DNA from: Bradyrhizobium sp. NP1
Lineage (GTDB): Bacteria > Pseudomonadota > Alphaproteobacteria > Rhizobiales > Xanthobacteraceae
Direction of reading: 5' to 3'
Length of the DNA: 64,000 bases
Assembly (NCBI RefSeq): GCF_030378205.1
Contig: NZ_CP127385.1
Coordinates: 1,054,001 to 1,118,000, forward strand
How positions within the stretch are numbered: position 1 is the stretch's first letter; the number at the start of each line of letters is the position of its first letter. Position numbers and translations under genes: made by a program. Below the pieces are notes generated by a model. It was given only the letters and a program-made list of their open reading frames with translations. It was not told the origin of the DNA and ran no database searches. Below are positions 44,870-54,415 of this stretch, piece by piece.

Positions 44870-45304
44870 ATGCCCCTCGCGCGATATTTCTACTACGTTG
44901 GCGGAGTGTTGCTCGCGCTGCTGTTTATTGCGGATGCATATCTTCCGAAATTGCCGGTTGCGCACAGGGTCGATAAGGTTTCTTACAACATCCACATTCA
45001 CTCCGATCGGAAATGGCCGGAGCGCATTGTCTACGACACCAGCCTCCCGATCATTACCCCCGCGCAGATCGCGAACATCGAGGAAAGCGCTGCGGCCCCG
45101 CCAACAATCGCGCAGGCTAAGGCGCAGGTGCGGGAAGCATTTGCGCAACTGCAACCGCCGGACGCCAACCAGCTACAATCATCCGATTCAAAAAAGCGAG
45201 AACCGAAGCTGAAGCGCCAACGTAAAATTGCAAAGAGACGCGTGGCGCCGCCAGCGGTCCTCGTGGCCCGGCAACAACAATTTGGCTGGTTTGGCTATTG
45301 GTGA
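44870..45304 (+). CDS. Hypothetical single-pass membrane protein
   Basis: 144 residues from ATG 44870 (GGAG seven bases upstream); ATGs at 44858 and 44828 are alternatives. One N-terminal membrane helix YYVGGVLLALLFIADAYLP is followed by a soluble domain and a Lys/Arg-rich segment KKREPKLKRQRKIAKRR. It ends in an aromatic tail FGWFGYW. The function is unknown. The type II membrane topology and lone position are all that can be said. Confidence 0.6.
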   Translation: MPLARYFYYVGGVLLALLFIADAYLPKLPVAHRVDKVSYNIHIHSDRKWPERIVYDTSLPIITPAQIANIEESAAAPPTIAQAKAQVREAFAQLQPPDANQLQSSDSKKREPKLKRQRKIAKRRVAPPAVLVARQQQFGWFGYW

Positions 45305-45670
45305 GGAGCAGCTTAAACCCGCTGATATCGCAACTTTCTTCAGTGCTTCGTTTTCCAGGTACCGCCGAGGCCCTGGGAATCTCTGACACGGCCAAGCGCC
45401 AGATCCTCGGCGGAAACTACATCGCGACTGCCGCTGAATGGATCAAGCGCGGTCCCGCAACCGTCCGAGCTCGCTCAAGGGCCTTTTCTTTAAACAAGGC
45501 GGCGGCTAGTGGACGCGGGCTTTATAGTCGCTTGTCTGCTTCGCTCACTCGTTGGAAGGAATTCTCGCCTCAGTTTCGAGCACGAACGTCTGCTGAGAAA
45601 GGTACGTCCTGCAGCGATAGCGAGTACGACGGACCGTCCCGCGACGCATAGAAGACAGTTTGCGGAAATC
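45305..45670. other. Intergenic region with a possible decayed coding fragment
   Basis: A plus-strand frame (45298-45651) contains EALGISDTAKRQILGGN, which faintly recalls the C terminus of metal-dependent amidohydrolases. The rest has no family features, so I do not call a gene. Confidence 0.3.
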
Positions 45671-45862
45671 TCAATCGCGCCTAGTCGTGCCAGCTCGATG
45701 GCCCCGCTTTAGGCGGAGGCTTGCCGCTCTCAAGCGCTGTATTTCTTCATCAGTTGTATTAATTTTTTTTTCGAGCTGAGTGGTCTTGGCCTCTTTTGGC
45801 GCATCATTGCTGCGCAGCTTGTCGAGCACTTTGCCGACGGATAGTTTACTTATTTCAGCCAT
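45671..45862 (-). CDS. Small coiled-coil hypothetical protein
   Basis: 63 residues from ATG 45862 (MAEISKLSVGKVLDKLRS). A Lys/Glu-rich heptad-like helix, QLEKKINTTDEEIQRLRAASLRLKR, follows. This small helical protein type recurs in Bradyrhizobium genomes as I remember them. The function is unknown. The frame is open upstream to 45889 but the internal ATG gives the cleaner start. Confidence 0.6.
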   Translation of the reverse strand: MAEISKLSVGKVLDKLRSNDAPKEAKTTQLEKKINTTDEEIQRLRAASLRLKRGHRAGTTRRD

Positions 45863-46764
45863 CGTAGTCGCAAAGGCACATTCGAACACACTAGCTAATA
45901 TGCCTTCATTGAATCACAGGCTAGAAAGCCTGCAACTACTCGCCTGTGGATTGAAGCGCGGAATCGAACCAAGACTGGATTGGATGGGTAGGACAGGCAG
46001 TTCGGCTTGGTCGCTACCCACCGACGCCCTTAGTTATCGAGAGCTGGCACCACAGAGTGCGCCAAACACGGCATCGAACCACCGACGTATTTTGGGCGGA
46101 AAGTTCTGGTGCCCTGGCCGGCGTCCAAAAAGACCACTAAGGAGCTGATAAATCACAACTTTATTGTTAGCAAAAACCGAGAATACCACCAGCTATACCA
46201 AGCCAATGTTTCACAATTTCGGTTCGAATCCGCTTTGGGCTGAGCTTGCGAGATCAGGAACTATTCTCGTCAATTCCCTGTGAGACAACCTTGGCGAGGA
46301 TTCGCGAAAGTCTCCGGCCATAGCCAGAGATATTCCCGTTTTCAGGAGACTTTCATTGGAGACTTCGTTCGATCGCCAGGGTGGCAGACGAAGTTCCGGC
46401 TGGGCAGCGCCCTGGACGAGGCTCCTTTCATTTGTCGCCACGACGTCAGCTGCTGATCTGGAGCGGACGTCATGGGCCAGATGAGATCCCTAACGGACCT
46501 AGTGCCGTGCCCGGCCTCAGATAAGGGCTCTTTTGAGTGAGCGTGGGATCGTGTAGTCTTCTCTCAAAGCTGCTCTTCAAGACGGGATGTGCCGACGTTT
46601 CCGTTAGGGCCAAAAAAGGGCAGCGGGGATGCAGTCGGCAAGCATCGCACTCTCCTAAACCGACAATACTTTTTGTGCCGGTCTCTCACTGAGCATTCGC
46701 GGTGCGCGCGGCGCACGGCGATGATTGCGCGAAACTGCTACTTCGAGCGCAACGAGGGAACGTC
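45863..46764. other. Gene-free stretch
   Basis: About 900 bases without a supportable gene. It contains a 34-base repeat (46345-46378) shared with 51346-51379. A GGTTCGAATCC-like string near 46221 resembles a tRNA T-arm, but no cloverleaf can be completed around it. Confidence 0.5.
46345..46378 (+). repeat. 34-bp dispersed repeat, copy 1
   Basis: Identical by eye to 51346-51379, in the same orientation and in otherwise gene-free sequence. It begins GGAGACTTTC and ends GATCGCCA. GGTGGCAG follows within 20 bases in both copies. It could be the end of a small mobile element or a conserved remnant. Confidence 0.7.
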
Positions 46765-48357
46765 ATGAGACCATATTTTGGAACGTTCGTCGCAGCACTG
46801 TTGGCAAGCACATTTGCCACGGCGGCCTGGGCGCAAGGCCTCGGCCGTGTGCACTTCGAGACCTCGTGCACGCCGCAGGCGCAGGAGAAATTCGATCGCG
46901 GCCTGGCGATGGTGCATTCATTCTTCTATCCAAACAGCGTCCAGGCCTTCACCGAAGCCGCTGCCGCCGATCCGCAATGCGCGATCGCCTACTGGGGCAT
47001 CGCGATCAGCCACCGTCCCAACCCGCTGATTCTGCCGCTGACCGCCACCGTTTTGAAGAACGGGTCGGAGGCGGTGGAGAAGGGTAAAGCGATCGGCGCC
47101 AAGACTGACCGCGAGCGCGACTGGCTCGAGGCGATCGAGCCTTACTACAAGGACTACGACAAGATCGATCAAACCCAGCGCGGACTCGCCTACGAAAAGG
47201 CGATGGAAGCGCTGATGCGTAAATATCCCGATGATCTGGAGGCGGCCATTTTCTACGCGCTCGCTCTCAATGAGACCGCGCTGCACAGCGACAAAACCTT
47301 TGCCAATCAGCTCAAGGCCGGGGCGATCCTGGAAAAGGTCGAGGCTCAACTGCCGGACCATCCGGGTGTGCTGCACTATCTGATCCACACTTACGATTAC
47401 CCAACGCTGGCCCAACGCGGGCTTGATGCCGCCAACAGATATGCCGAGGTTGCACCTGCGGCTCAGCATGCCCAGCATATGCCATCGCATACTTACTCCA
47501 TGCTCGGGATGTGGGCACAATCGGTCGCATCGAACACGAAATCGCGCGAGATTGCCGAGGCACAAGCAGCCAAGCTCTGGCCGGGGGCGGCACATCCAGG
47601 CGAGCCGCACCATCTGGACTTTATGGAATACGCCCTCCTGCAATTAGGACAGGAGCGACCTGCAAAGCAGGTACGCGACGACAGCAACGCGATAAAAAAG
47701 CTCGGGTTTGAATACTTCGCAAGCTATACCGCGCTTGCGGCCGTGCCGGCACGCTTTGCGTTGGAACGTCAGGCATGGAAGGAAGCGGCTGGGCTTGAGC
47801 CGAGGGGAAGCCAATTTCCACAGGCCGAGGCAATCACTCATTTCGCTCGCGCCATGGGATCGGCACGTAGCGGCGACCTGGCCGGTGCAGAGCGCGACGT
47901 CGACAATCTGAAGGTGATTCGTGCCACGCTGGAAAACGCGAGTCAGTCTTATTGGGCCTCGCAGGTCGAAATCCAGATGTTGGCTGCATCGGCCTGGATT
48001 GCGCAAGCAAAGGGGGAAAAGGGGACGGCGCTGAAACTCATGCGCGCGGCGGCGGACCTTGAGGACGACAGCGAAAAGCACATCGCGATGGAGAACCGGC
48101 TGTATCCGATGCGCGAACTGTTGGGCGATTTGCTACTGGAACAGCAACAGCCAGGACTAGCGCTAACGGAATACGAGACTTCGCTGGTATCAACGCCCAA
48201 CCGTCTGCGGGGACTGTACGGCGCAGCCAAGGCCGCGAAGGCCGCAAATCAACCGGAAAAAGCCAAGACATATTTCCGGAAGCTTGCCGAGATGACCAAG
48301 GACGCCGATACCGATCGGGTGGAAATCAGCGAGGCCAGATCCTCGATGCAGCAGTGA
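46765..48357 (+). CDS. Exported tetratricopeptide-repeat protein
   Basis: 530 residues from ATG 46765, with GAGGGAA in front. The signal peptide ends at AWAQ. Helical repeats follow, recognisable from FDRGLAMVHSFFYPNSVQAFTEAAAADPQCAIAYWG near the start and ALTEYETSLVSTPNRLRGLYGAAKAAKAANQPEKAKTYF near the end, typical of TPR units. A HPGVLHYLIHTYDYP segment between them is characteristic of a large family of uncharacterised exported TPR proteins. It probably acts as a periplasmic protein-binding scaffold. It is followed by a second TPR gene after 73 bases. Confidence 0.85.
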   Translation: MRPYFGTFVAALLASTFATAAWAQGLGRVHFETSCTPQAQEKFDRGLAMVHSFFYPNSVQAFTEAAAADPQCAIAYWGIAISHRPNPLILPLTATVLKNGSEAVEKGKAIGAKTDRERDWLEAIEPYYKDYDKIDQTQRGLAYEKAMEALMRKYPDDLEAAIFYALALNETALHSDKTFANQLKAGAILEKVEAQLPDHPGVLHYLIHTYDYPTLAQRGLDAANRYAEVAPAAQHAQHMPSHTYSMLGMWAQSVASNTKSREIAEAQAAKLWPGAAHPGEPHHLDFMEYALLQLGQERPAKQVRDDSNAIKKLGFEYFASYTALAAVPARFALERQAWKEAAGLEPRGSQFPQAEAITHFARAMGSARSGDLAGAERDVDNLKVIRATLENASQSYWASQVEIQMLAASAWIAQAKGEKGTALKLMRAAADLEDDSEKHIAMENRLYPMRELLGDLLLEQQQPGLALTEYETSLVSTPNRLRGLYGAAKAAKAANQPEKAKTYFRKLAEMTKDADTDRVEISEARSSMQQ

Positions 48358-48430
48358 ACTGCCGACGAGAGAATGAGAGAACCGCTGCCGGCCCGCACTG
48401 TCCGGCAACCGACCGACGGCACAACGATCC

Positions 48431-49006
48431 ATGACGCGATCAATCCTCATCGCCGCCGTTGCTGGGCTGCTGACTGCAGTGCCGGCCTCGTACTTCTTGA
48501 TCGCACCTGCCCGCCAAGTGCAGACCGCAACGTCGGCCAGCCCGGACAATGCAGCGTTCAGGATAGCCAATGCGCCCGAAGCCTGGCCGATCTGCTCGAC
48601 AATGGCAGCGATGCTGGAGACGCCGGATTGGGCAGCGCTCGATCCCGATTTCGCGGCAGGCAAGCGAGCAATCGGCGCCGGCGACTGGGAAGGAGCGATC
48701 AAGTCGCTCACGAAAGCGGGCCTTCGCGACGCCCGCAATGCGGATATCCAGAACTACCTTGGCTATGCCTTTCGCCGGCTGCGGCAGTTCGATCCGGCGA
48801 TGCTGCACTATCAGCAGGCTCTGACCCTCAATCCTCGGCACCGCAGCGCGCACGAGCACCTCGGTGAGGCCTATTTGGCGCAGGGTGATCTAGCGAAGGC
48901 CAAAGAGCATCTCGCGGCTCTGGAGCAAATCTGTTTTATCTCCTGCGATGAATATGACGATCTAGCGCGGGCAATCGCAGGGTACAACAAACTCTCGAAC
49001 GGCTGA
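48431..49006 (+). CDS. Small exported tetratricopeptide-repeat protein
   Basis: A 191-residue protein with an N-terminal signal or anchor helix (ILIAAVAGLLTAVPASYFLIA). About three TPR units follow: GDWEGAIKSLTKAGLRDARNADIQNYLGYAF, QFDPAMLHYQQALTLNPRH and GDLAKAKEHLAAL. Two cysteines (ICFISC) lie after the last repeat. It is probably co-transcribed with the preceding TPR gene. The partner is unknown. Confidence 0.8.
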   Translation: MTRSILIAAVAGLLTAVPASYFLIAPARQVQTATSASPDNAAFRIANAPEAWPICSTMAAMLETPDWAALDPDFAAGKRAIGAGDWEGAIKSLTKAGLRDARNADIQNYLGYAFRRLRQFDPAMLHYQQALTLNPRHRSAHEHLGEAYLAQGDLAKAKEHLAALEQICFISCDEYDDLARAIAGYNKLSNG

Positions 49007-49295
49007 TCGACTCTCGAGGCTGGTCCGCGCGTCGGCAAATAGATCGAATTCTCTACTCATCGATTCACTTGGAAGCCTTTGGCTTGCGACATTTTGATCT
49101 CCGCTTACGCGGGTAAAGCAGGCTTGGGAAAGGCGAGTCTGAAATGTCTACTTGTGGGCCCTGAGCCGTCGATTGGCCTTCTCTGAGGAACGTCGGCTCT
49201 CGGATGAGGAGCTAGGGCAAGCGTGGTTAATGCAAGGTAACCCCACTCAGAAGAGGAGCTAAGATCTCCCAGGGTCTAATCCAAGGAGCAACAAC

Positions 49296-49478
49296 ATGCC
49301 CTCACAAATCCCCGAGGAACTTTCCATCAGGATAGACTGGAGTCCCTTCACGATCATGGGCAACATGATGCCGCCCCGAGATCCTGATGAAGAGGACGAA
49401 GAGGACGAAGAGGACGAGGACGAACAAGAGGACCGCGGCGACGAACCGCCGGTCGTGCGCGAGCCCGACGAGGATTAA
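49296..49478 (+). CDS. Small highly acidic protein
   Basis: A 60-residue protein with a good ribosome binding site (AAGGAG). After MPSQIPEELSIRIDWSPFT comes an Asp/Glu run DEEDEEDEEDEDEQEDRG encoded by GAAGAGGAC trinucleotide-like repeats. The net charge is strongly negative. It may bind metal or mimic nucleic acid, but no evidence favours either. Confidence 0.6.
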   Translation: MPSQIPEELSIRIDWSPFTIMGNMMPPRDPDEEDEEDEEDEDEQEDRGDEPPVVREPDED

Positions 49479-49752
49479 CCGAGCTTTCTCTCTGGCCTCC
49501 CGCGCGGGCGATTGATAGACGCAAAGGTCTCCAAGCCTCAGTTCGGCGGAAAAGAGCCGAAATTCCACAACGCTCTTCCTGATTTGGACAAGCAAAGCCG
49601 ACTGACGGAGACGAGGTGATGGACGAGATCTACAAGAAATTGGCCGACGCACGTTGGCTCGAAAAAATAGTTCGGTCTCAGGGGTGAAGCCGAAACTGCG
49701 GACTTGGCTTTTTGACCCACAGCCAACTTTAGAGATAACCTATCGAGTGAAC

Positions 49753-50430
49753 CTACTCAGCACTGGACTTCATTATCATCTGCGCAAGCAACTTCAGCGC
49801 GCCGGCTTGCTTCAGGATTAACTCACATTGTTTTGGAGCTTGCGCGCTCGATAGCTTGATGAACTCTGCGACCGTTGTCGTGCCGGACAATTCCCGCGCG
49901 TACTCTAACGTCATGATCACATTCGCCTTCATCAATTCGAGTGCCTCGGCGCGGAAATCCTCTGTGGCTCCTTCGAGGACCGTCAAAAAATTGCTTTCAA
50001 GGCTAGGACCGTCGCCGTCTTTCGATGCGGCCGGCTCCACGAAGTCCTTCGCAAGGTCCAATGCAGCATTCAGGCTGACTTTGATGTTTTCAAAAGCTCT
50101 ATTCCGATAGTCCTTGGCAATCTTCACTATCATTTCTGCGGAGCTGTCGGAATCGACGAGTCCGCCCCTGCGCGACGCTGCCGCACTCGGAGATTTAGGC
50201 GCCGCAACTTGGATCGGAGCCGTCGCTTGCCCTGCAACGACTGTGGGGTCGGACGTGTTCGCTGCCTGCTCCAATCGCGGCTGATCGTCCGGGGAAGCGG
50301 TCATCAGGCTACCAGACGTCGCAAGCAAGCCATTATCAATGGCACGGCTCGCCGCTGCGGTAAGCTCTACCAGCGAGCGACGCGCGGGGCGCGTATCGCT
50401 AACCGGCCACCCTGTTCGCGTGTTGCTCAT
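49753..50430 (-). CDS. Phasin-family protein
   Basis: About 225 residues from ATG 50430. A variable, Ala/Pro-rich N-terminal half leads to a helical phasin domain starting near SAEMIVKIAKDYRNRAFENIKVSLNAALDLAKDF and continuing through EALELMKANVIMTLEYARELSGTTTVAEFIKL. Phasins coat polyhydroxyalkanoate granules. The start overlaps the end of the ParA-like gene, so the two form an operon. ParA-like ATPases can position granules, which makes the pair functionally suggestive. Confidence 0.82.
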   Translation of the reverse strand: MSNTRTGWPVSDTRPARRSLVELTAAASRAIDNGLLATSGSLMTASPDDQPRLEQAANTSDPTVVAGQATAPIQVAAPKSPSAAASRRGGLVDSDSSAEMIVKIAKDYRNRAFENIKVSLNAALDLAKDFVEPAASKDGDGPSLESNFLTVLEGATEDFRAEALELMKANVIMTLEYARELSGTTTVAEFIKLSSAQAPKQCELILKQAGALKLLAQMIMKSSAE

Positions 50431-51061
50431 GATCAAACGACCCCTCGACGAGTTTTTTCAGAACCCAGCGCCACAGTTCACGAATTTCCTCCGAGGCTCT
50501 TCCCTCGTGCGCAAACTCGGTCACGCCTAACCCTGCTCCGAGTGCGTCCTGGTGGTCGTTGCGCTGTCCGACATAGGGAAGCGCGAGTACGCCGAGCGAA
50601 TTGAGCGACGTTGCAGCTTCAGTCAAGCGGCAGCCCCGCGGTGGCGTCTGATTGAGGACGAAGGCAAATCGGCGTTTGAGCCTGCGAATAGCGATGATCG
50701 TCGGTATTGCGGCTTCGATGTCGGCTGGGCTCGGACGAGCCGGGATCAGGCAAAGATCGGCCCTGGCGATGGCGTGCATGGCCAGCGCGTTGCTCGTGGC
50801 GGCGGTATCGACGATCGCGAGCCAGATCCCCTCGGCCTCGAGGCGCGATAGTGCCCGCTCGATTTCGGCGGGATCGGCGACCCGATCGACGCGCGGATAG
50901 GGCCTGCCGCGCCGCTCTTTCCATTTCGATATCGTGCCCTGTGGATCCGCCTCGACGAATGCGACGCGCTCATTGGTCTCCATCCCCGCGACTGCAAGTC
51001 CGACGGCTAGCGTGCTCTTGCCGCTCCCGCCTTTTTGCGTGACCAGAGCAAGGACGTACAT
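50399..51061 (-). CDS. ParA/MinD-family partitioning ATPase
   Basis: A 220-residue protein with the deviant Walker A KGGSGKST at residues 10-17, an EADPQGTISKWKERR switch region and DTAATSNALAMHAIARADLCLIP. This is the short, ParB-independent ParA type used for plasmids or for positioning cellular cargo. The last 32 bases overlap the phasin gene. A role in spacing storage granules is an attractive inference from the pairing. Plasmid partition is less likely, as no parB or origin is visible. Confidence 0.88.
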   Translation of the reverse strand: MYVLALVTQKGGSGKSTLAVGLAVAGMETNERVAFVEADPQGTISKWKERRGRPYPRVDRVADPAEIERALSRLEAEGIWLAIVDTAATSNALAMHAIARADLCLIPARPSPADIEAAIPTIIAIRRLKRRFAFVLNQTPPRGCRLTEAATSLNSLGVLALPYVGQRNDHQDALGAGLGVTEFAHEGRASEEIRELWRWVLKKLVEGSFDHEQHANRVAG

Positions 51062-51961
51062 GTCCGCGCATCCCTGGATGACAACAACGTGACGACGCAG
51101 AACTAATCGTACAAATGGAGCCTACCAAACGCGAAGCGTACCACTCCATATCGTGAGTCGCGTCAAGCGTGAGCGTGGAACTCACAACAAATCCATACTG
51201 CCCACGGAAACAGCTCTCCTTCAATCTTTCCGTTGGCACGATTAGCGGCGCGGCCTGTCTCTTCGCCGAGCTGCCCCTAGTCCGAGCTGCGCTGTGGAGC
51301 GCAACGTCGTCCAACCTAAACGTGACGAAGAGCGGCACTCTTTCGGGAGACTTTCATTGGAGACTTCGTTCGATCGCCACTGCCTGCGAGGGTGGCAGGT
51401 GAGCTGGGCAAACCGCCGTGTGACGAAGGTCCCTTCAATTTGTCGACCCTAATGACAGTGTAGAAATTCGGATGCGGAGCTCGAGGCTCAAATGCGGTCG
51501 TCACGCGCCTGCTTATTCATGCCGCCTGCGCCTTGAGAATTTGGTGTCGAAACGGCTGAGCGGAACCTACCGTGCCGGACGGTCGGAGGACTGGTGAAAA
51601 ACTGCAAGCACCACTCCTTACACGCGTAAACGAGTCGGTGTCCTAAGCACGTGGCAAGGCCTGCGTTAGCCGACGGGGACATCAAGGCGGCGCAACCTAT
51701 CGCTTGAATTGAAGCATCTTGGGGATGCCTTTGCCACTTCCAAACCTCCGGTTCCGTCGGCACGGGCGATCCTGTCGTTTGTCGCTCAATGACGGCGCAG
51801 GTGATTAAGGCCGAGATATGTTGACGTCCGATCACCGCGTTCGCCCGCCAGAACAGGCACCAACGCCACGGCGCCTCCGCGCCTCGCAAGAGGGCACGGA
51901 GCGATGTGCGGCCTTGCCTGGATCGAACCGGTGCCGGTTCAATGATGGGCCGCTACCCCCT
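51062..51961. other. Gene-free stretch
   Basis: About 900 bases in which no open frame shows family features. It carries the second copy of the 34-base repeat (51346-51379). No hairpin with a T-run was noticed. Confidence 0.5.
51346..51379 (+). repeat. 34-bp dispersed repeat, copy 2
   Basis: Matches 46345-46378 base for base by eye; see that entry. Here the following GGTGGCAG motif is 12 bases further on because of an inserted CTGCCTGCGA-like segment. Confidence 0.7.
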
Positions 51962-52199
51962 TCACGCATCCGGCGCAGCAAACTGGCCGACATCACCCAG
52001 GCTGATCATGCCGACCATCCGCTTGCTCTTGTTGATCACAGGCAGCCTGCGGATCTCCAGCGCCTCCATGTGGTGAACTGCCTTCGCCAGGTCGTCGTCG
52101 TCCCGGCAGCAGTGAATGCCTTCCGTCATGACATCCCGCGCCGTCGCGCGCGCCGCCTCGACCCCGGCGCACTGACAGATCGCTTCGCCATTATGCCTC
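51962..52199 (-). pseudogene. CBS-domain protein, C-terminal remnant
   Basis: The last ~57 codons before the stop at 51962 read DVMTEGIHCCRDDDDLAKAVHHMEALEIRRLPVINKSKRMVGMISLGDV, a typical second CBS domain. The expected first CBS domain and start codon are missing. Upstream sequence belongs to the YbaK-like gene, so the 5' half has been lost at a junction near 52190. Confidence 0.78.
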
Positions 52200-52200
52200 G

Positions 52201-52671
52201 TCAGTCGTGCACGCTGAAGCGCCCATGCGGTGCATTGGCTGTCAGGCGCGCGAACTGCGCATGACTCAAATGAAGAAGCGTCTCGTGATCGCCGGCTTCG
52301 ATATAGACTTCCGGTTGCGCCTCGATGCTGTCGTCGACAACAAGATCGAGCCCGTAGCACCTGCCCACGGCCGGTACAGCTCCGTGAGCGCAATCTGCGA
52401 AGAGTCGATTGATCTCGGTTTCGTTGGCCATCTCGATGTTTTCGCCGAGCCTTTCCCGCAAATCCGGTAGTGTGAGGTGGTGCGATGCAGGCACGACGGC
52501 GAGCGTATAGCCGCCGTCGTGCCGCAAGACGACCGCCTTGGCGAGGCGGTCGCCCGAGATATGGCATGCCTCCGCCGTACGTGTGGAAGACATGGTGAGA
52601 TCGTGTGGAATCTCGTTGTACTGGATGTTCTCGGCAGCCAGATATCGATGGAGTGTCGGAGCAATGGACAT
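52201..52671 (-). CDS. YbaK/ProX-type aminoacyl-tRNA deacylase domain protein
   Basis: About 156 residues from ATG 52671 (MSIAPTLHRY). The YbaK/EbsC fold is indicated by YNEIPHDLTMSSTRTAEACHISGDRLAKAVVLRHDGGYTLAVVPASH, including the Lys expected in the active pocket (LAKAVVL), and GRCYGLDLVVDD. Such free-standing domains hydrolyse mischarged aminoacyl-tRNAs. It is in the same orientation as, and just upstream of, a truncated CBS-domain gene. Confidence 0.85.
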   Translation of the reverse strand: MSIAPTLHRYLAAENIQYNEIPHDLTMSSTRTAEACHISGDRLAKAVVLRHDGGYTLAVVPASHHLTLPDLRERLGENIEMANETEINRLFADCAHGAVPAVGRCYGLDLVVDDSIEAQPEVYIEAGDHETLLHLSHAQFARLTANAPHGRFSVHD

Positions 52672-52907
52672 CGCGTGACCTCCAATACGGTAAGCAGCCA
52701 TCCACCGTGGGGTCTACCCGGCCGCACGATGAGCGGTCGCGTGGTTCTCTTGTTCCGGACCCGAAGTTCGCATCATATTGCGGGCGTTGCAATTCGTCAT
52801 TCGCCGCGAGGCCGCCAAAATCTGTTCACGCGCGGCTCGACAGCCTTGCTTACCTTCTTATCCCGCCCGGCCTTCGAGCCGATTGACGCGACGCTAGCCA
52901 AGCCACG

Positions 52908-53153
52908 CTAGATCGGCGGGATCTTCGTGTTGCTCGGGTTGGTGTGCCAGATGATGCCATCGATCACCAGCGTCCGGACCGTGTTGATATGAGCGACCGT
53001 GATGTCGCGGGCACGCGCCTTGTCGTTCTTCAACAGCGCCTCGATCAGCCCATCGTTTTCACGGTTGAGCTCCTCGGGCCGCTCGCGCAGCACGAAGCCG
53101 AGATGCAGCAGGCGGGTCATCTCCGTCGATGATCGGCGATAGTGCGGCCGCAA
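52908..53153 (-). pseudogene. GntR-family regulator, C-terminal (FCD domain) remnant
   Basis: 81 codons of which the central part, ERPEELNRENDGLIEALLKNDKARARDITVAHINTVRTLVIDGI, matches the last helices of the FadR/FCD effector domain. The DNA-binding domain is absent and sequence further upstream gives no continuation. It is a decayed gene end. Confidence 0.7.
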
Positions 53154-53343
53154 GCGAAACCGATCGGGAAGGTTGATGCCGCAGGCCTAGGACCGAGGTA
53201 TGGAGGTTGGCCGGCTTCGGGCAGTCGATGATGACGTGTGGTCCCGGCCGTTGGTCGGGAGGCTGCAGCTATTTCGCCATGACACGCGAGCTGAGCGGGC
53301 GGAGACCGCCGGGCGCACGCAGCCTGCCCGCGAAGCTTCAATG

Positions 53344-54384
53344 TCACCGGGCTGCCAGAAACGCGGCGAGGGCGGCGTCGAACTCTTCGGGCTTTTCGGC
53401 GTGCGGGACGTGACCGGCGTCCGTGATTTCGACCAGCTTGCCGTCGGGAAGATCCTTGAGAGCCTCGCGGCCGAGCATCGGCCAGTTGCCGAGCGGTTTG
53501 ATCGCCTCGGGTGAAGCGTAGCGGCGGAAGAACACGCTGCGGTCGCTTTGACCGATCACGAGAAGCACCGGCATTTTCAACAGGCGATACTCATGGCGGA
53601 TCGGCTCGTTGAAGATCATGTCGTAGGTCAGCGCCGATGCGCGCGCCCATCGCGGATACTCCGGGCTTTGCAGCACGCGCGAAAAGGTCTCGAAATAGTG
53701 CTGCGCTATCGGCGGCCAGCCAACGAAGAAGGCTGCCATGAAAGTGCGTAAACTCTGTGGCGTCTGCGCCATCTCGGTCTTGACCAGCGTCTCGATCGGC
53801 TGCGGCGGGATGGCGCTGCGATAGTCTTCGAGGCCGATCGGGTTCTCCAGCGCCAACACCAGTGTCGTCTCCGGATAGTTGCGCGCGAAATAGACCGCGA
53901 GCATGCCGCCAAAGGAATGGCCGACGACCGCCGCTTGGGTAACCCCGAGACTGTCGAGCAGCGCCTTGGTGTTGCGCGCCAGAGTATCGAAATGATAGCG
54001 GATGTCAGGCTTCGAGGATTTGCCGAAGCCGATCTGGTCCGGTGCAATGACGCGATAGCCCAGGCCGGTCAGTGTTGCGATTGTATGTCCCCAATAGTCA
54101 CCGGAAAAACTCTTGCCATGCAGCAATAAGGCGGTCTTGCCGTTCGGCGCCACGGTTGGCGTCACATCCATATAAGCCATGCGCAACGGCTGGCCCTCAA
54201 GGGTGAGATCCAGATAGCGCACCGGGTAGGGATATTCGATACCTTCAAGACCGATGCCAAGCGGCGGCACGGCAGCCGATTGAGAGGGAGGCGCCGATGC
54301 AGGAGGCGATTGCGCTCTGGCAGCGCTGCTCAGCGGCGAGGCCAACGCGAGGGCGGCCAGGATGGCTAGGATAGCATTTTGCAT
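53344..54384 (-). CDS. Exported alpha/beta hydrolase
   Basis: 346 residues from ATG 54384, preceded by GGAGG. The signal peptide ends near AARAQ. The hydrolase core has LLLHGKSFSGDYW (oxyanion side), DQIGFGKSSKP, nucleophile elbow VGHSFGGMLA with the catalytic Ser, and GHVPHAEKPEEF with the catalytic His. It is probably a periplasmic esterase, lactonase or epoxide-type hydrolase. It heads towards the GST and SDR genes on the same strand, so an operon for an organic compound is likely. Confidence 0.88.
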   Translation of the reverse strand: MQNAILAILAALALASPLSSAARAQSPPASAPPSQSAAVPPLGIGLEGIEYPYPVRYLDLTLEGQPLRMAYMDVTPTVAPNGKTALLLHGKSFSGDYWGHTIATLTGLGYRVIAPDQIGFGKSSKPDIRYHFDTLARNTKALLDSLGVTQAAVVGHSFGGMLAVYFARNYPETTLVLALENPIGLEDYRSAIPPQPIETLVKTEMAQTPQSLRTFMAAFFVGWPPIAQHYFETFSRVLQSPEYPRWARASALTYDMIFNEPIRHEYRLLKMPVLLVIGQSDRSVFFRRYASPEAIKPLGNWPMLGREALKDLPDGKLVEITDAGHVPHAEKPEEFDAALAAFLAAR

Positions 54385-54415
54385 CTGATGTCCCTCCAAT
54401 TCTGATGATTTCGTG

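Noticed and set aside
45930..46240. tRNA gene suggested by GGTTCGAATCC-like and 'atcgaacc' strings
   Set aside because: No acceptor, D- or anticodon arm pairing could be built around either string.
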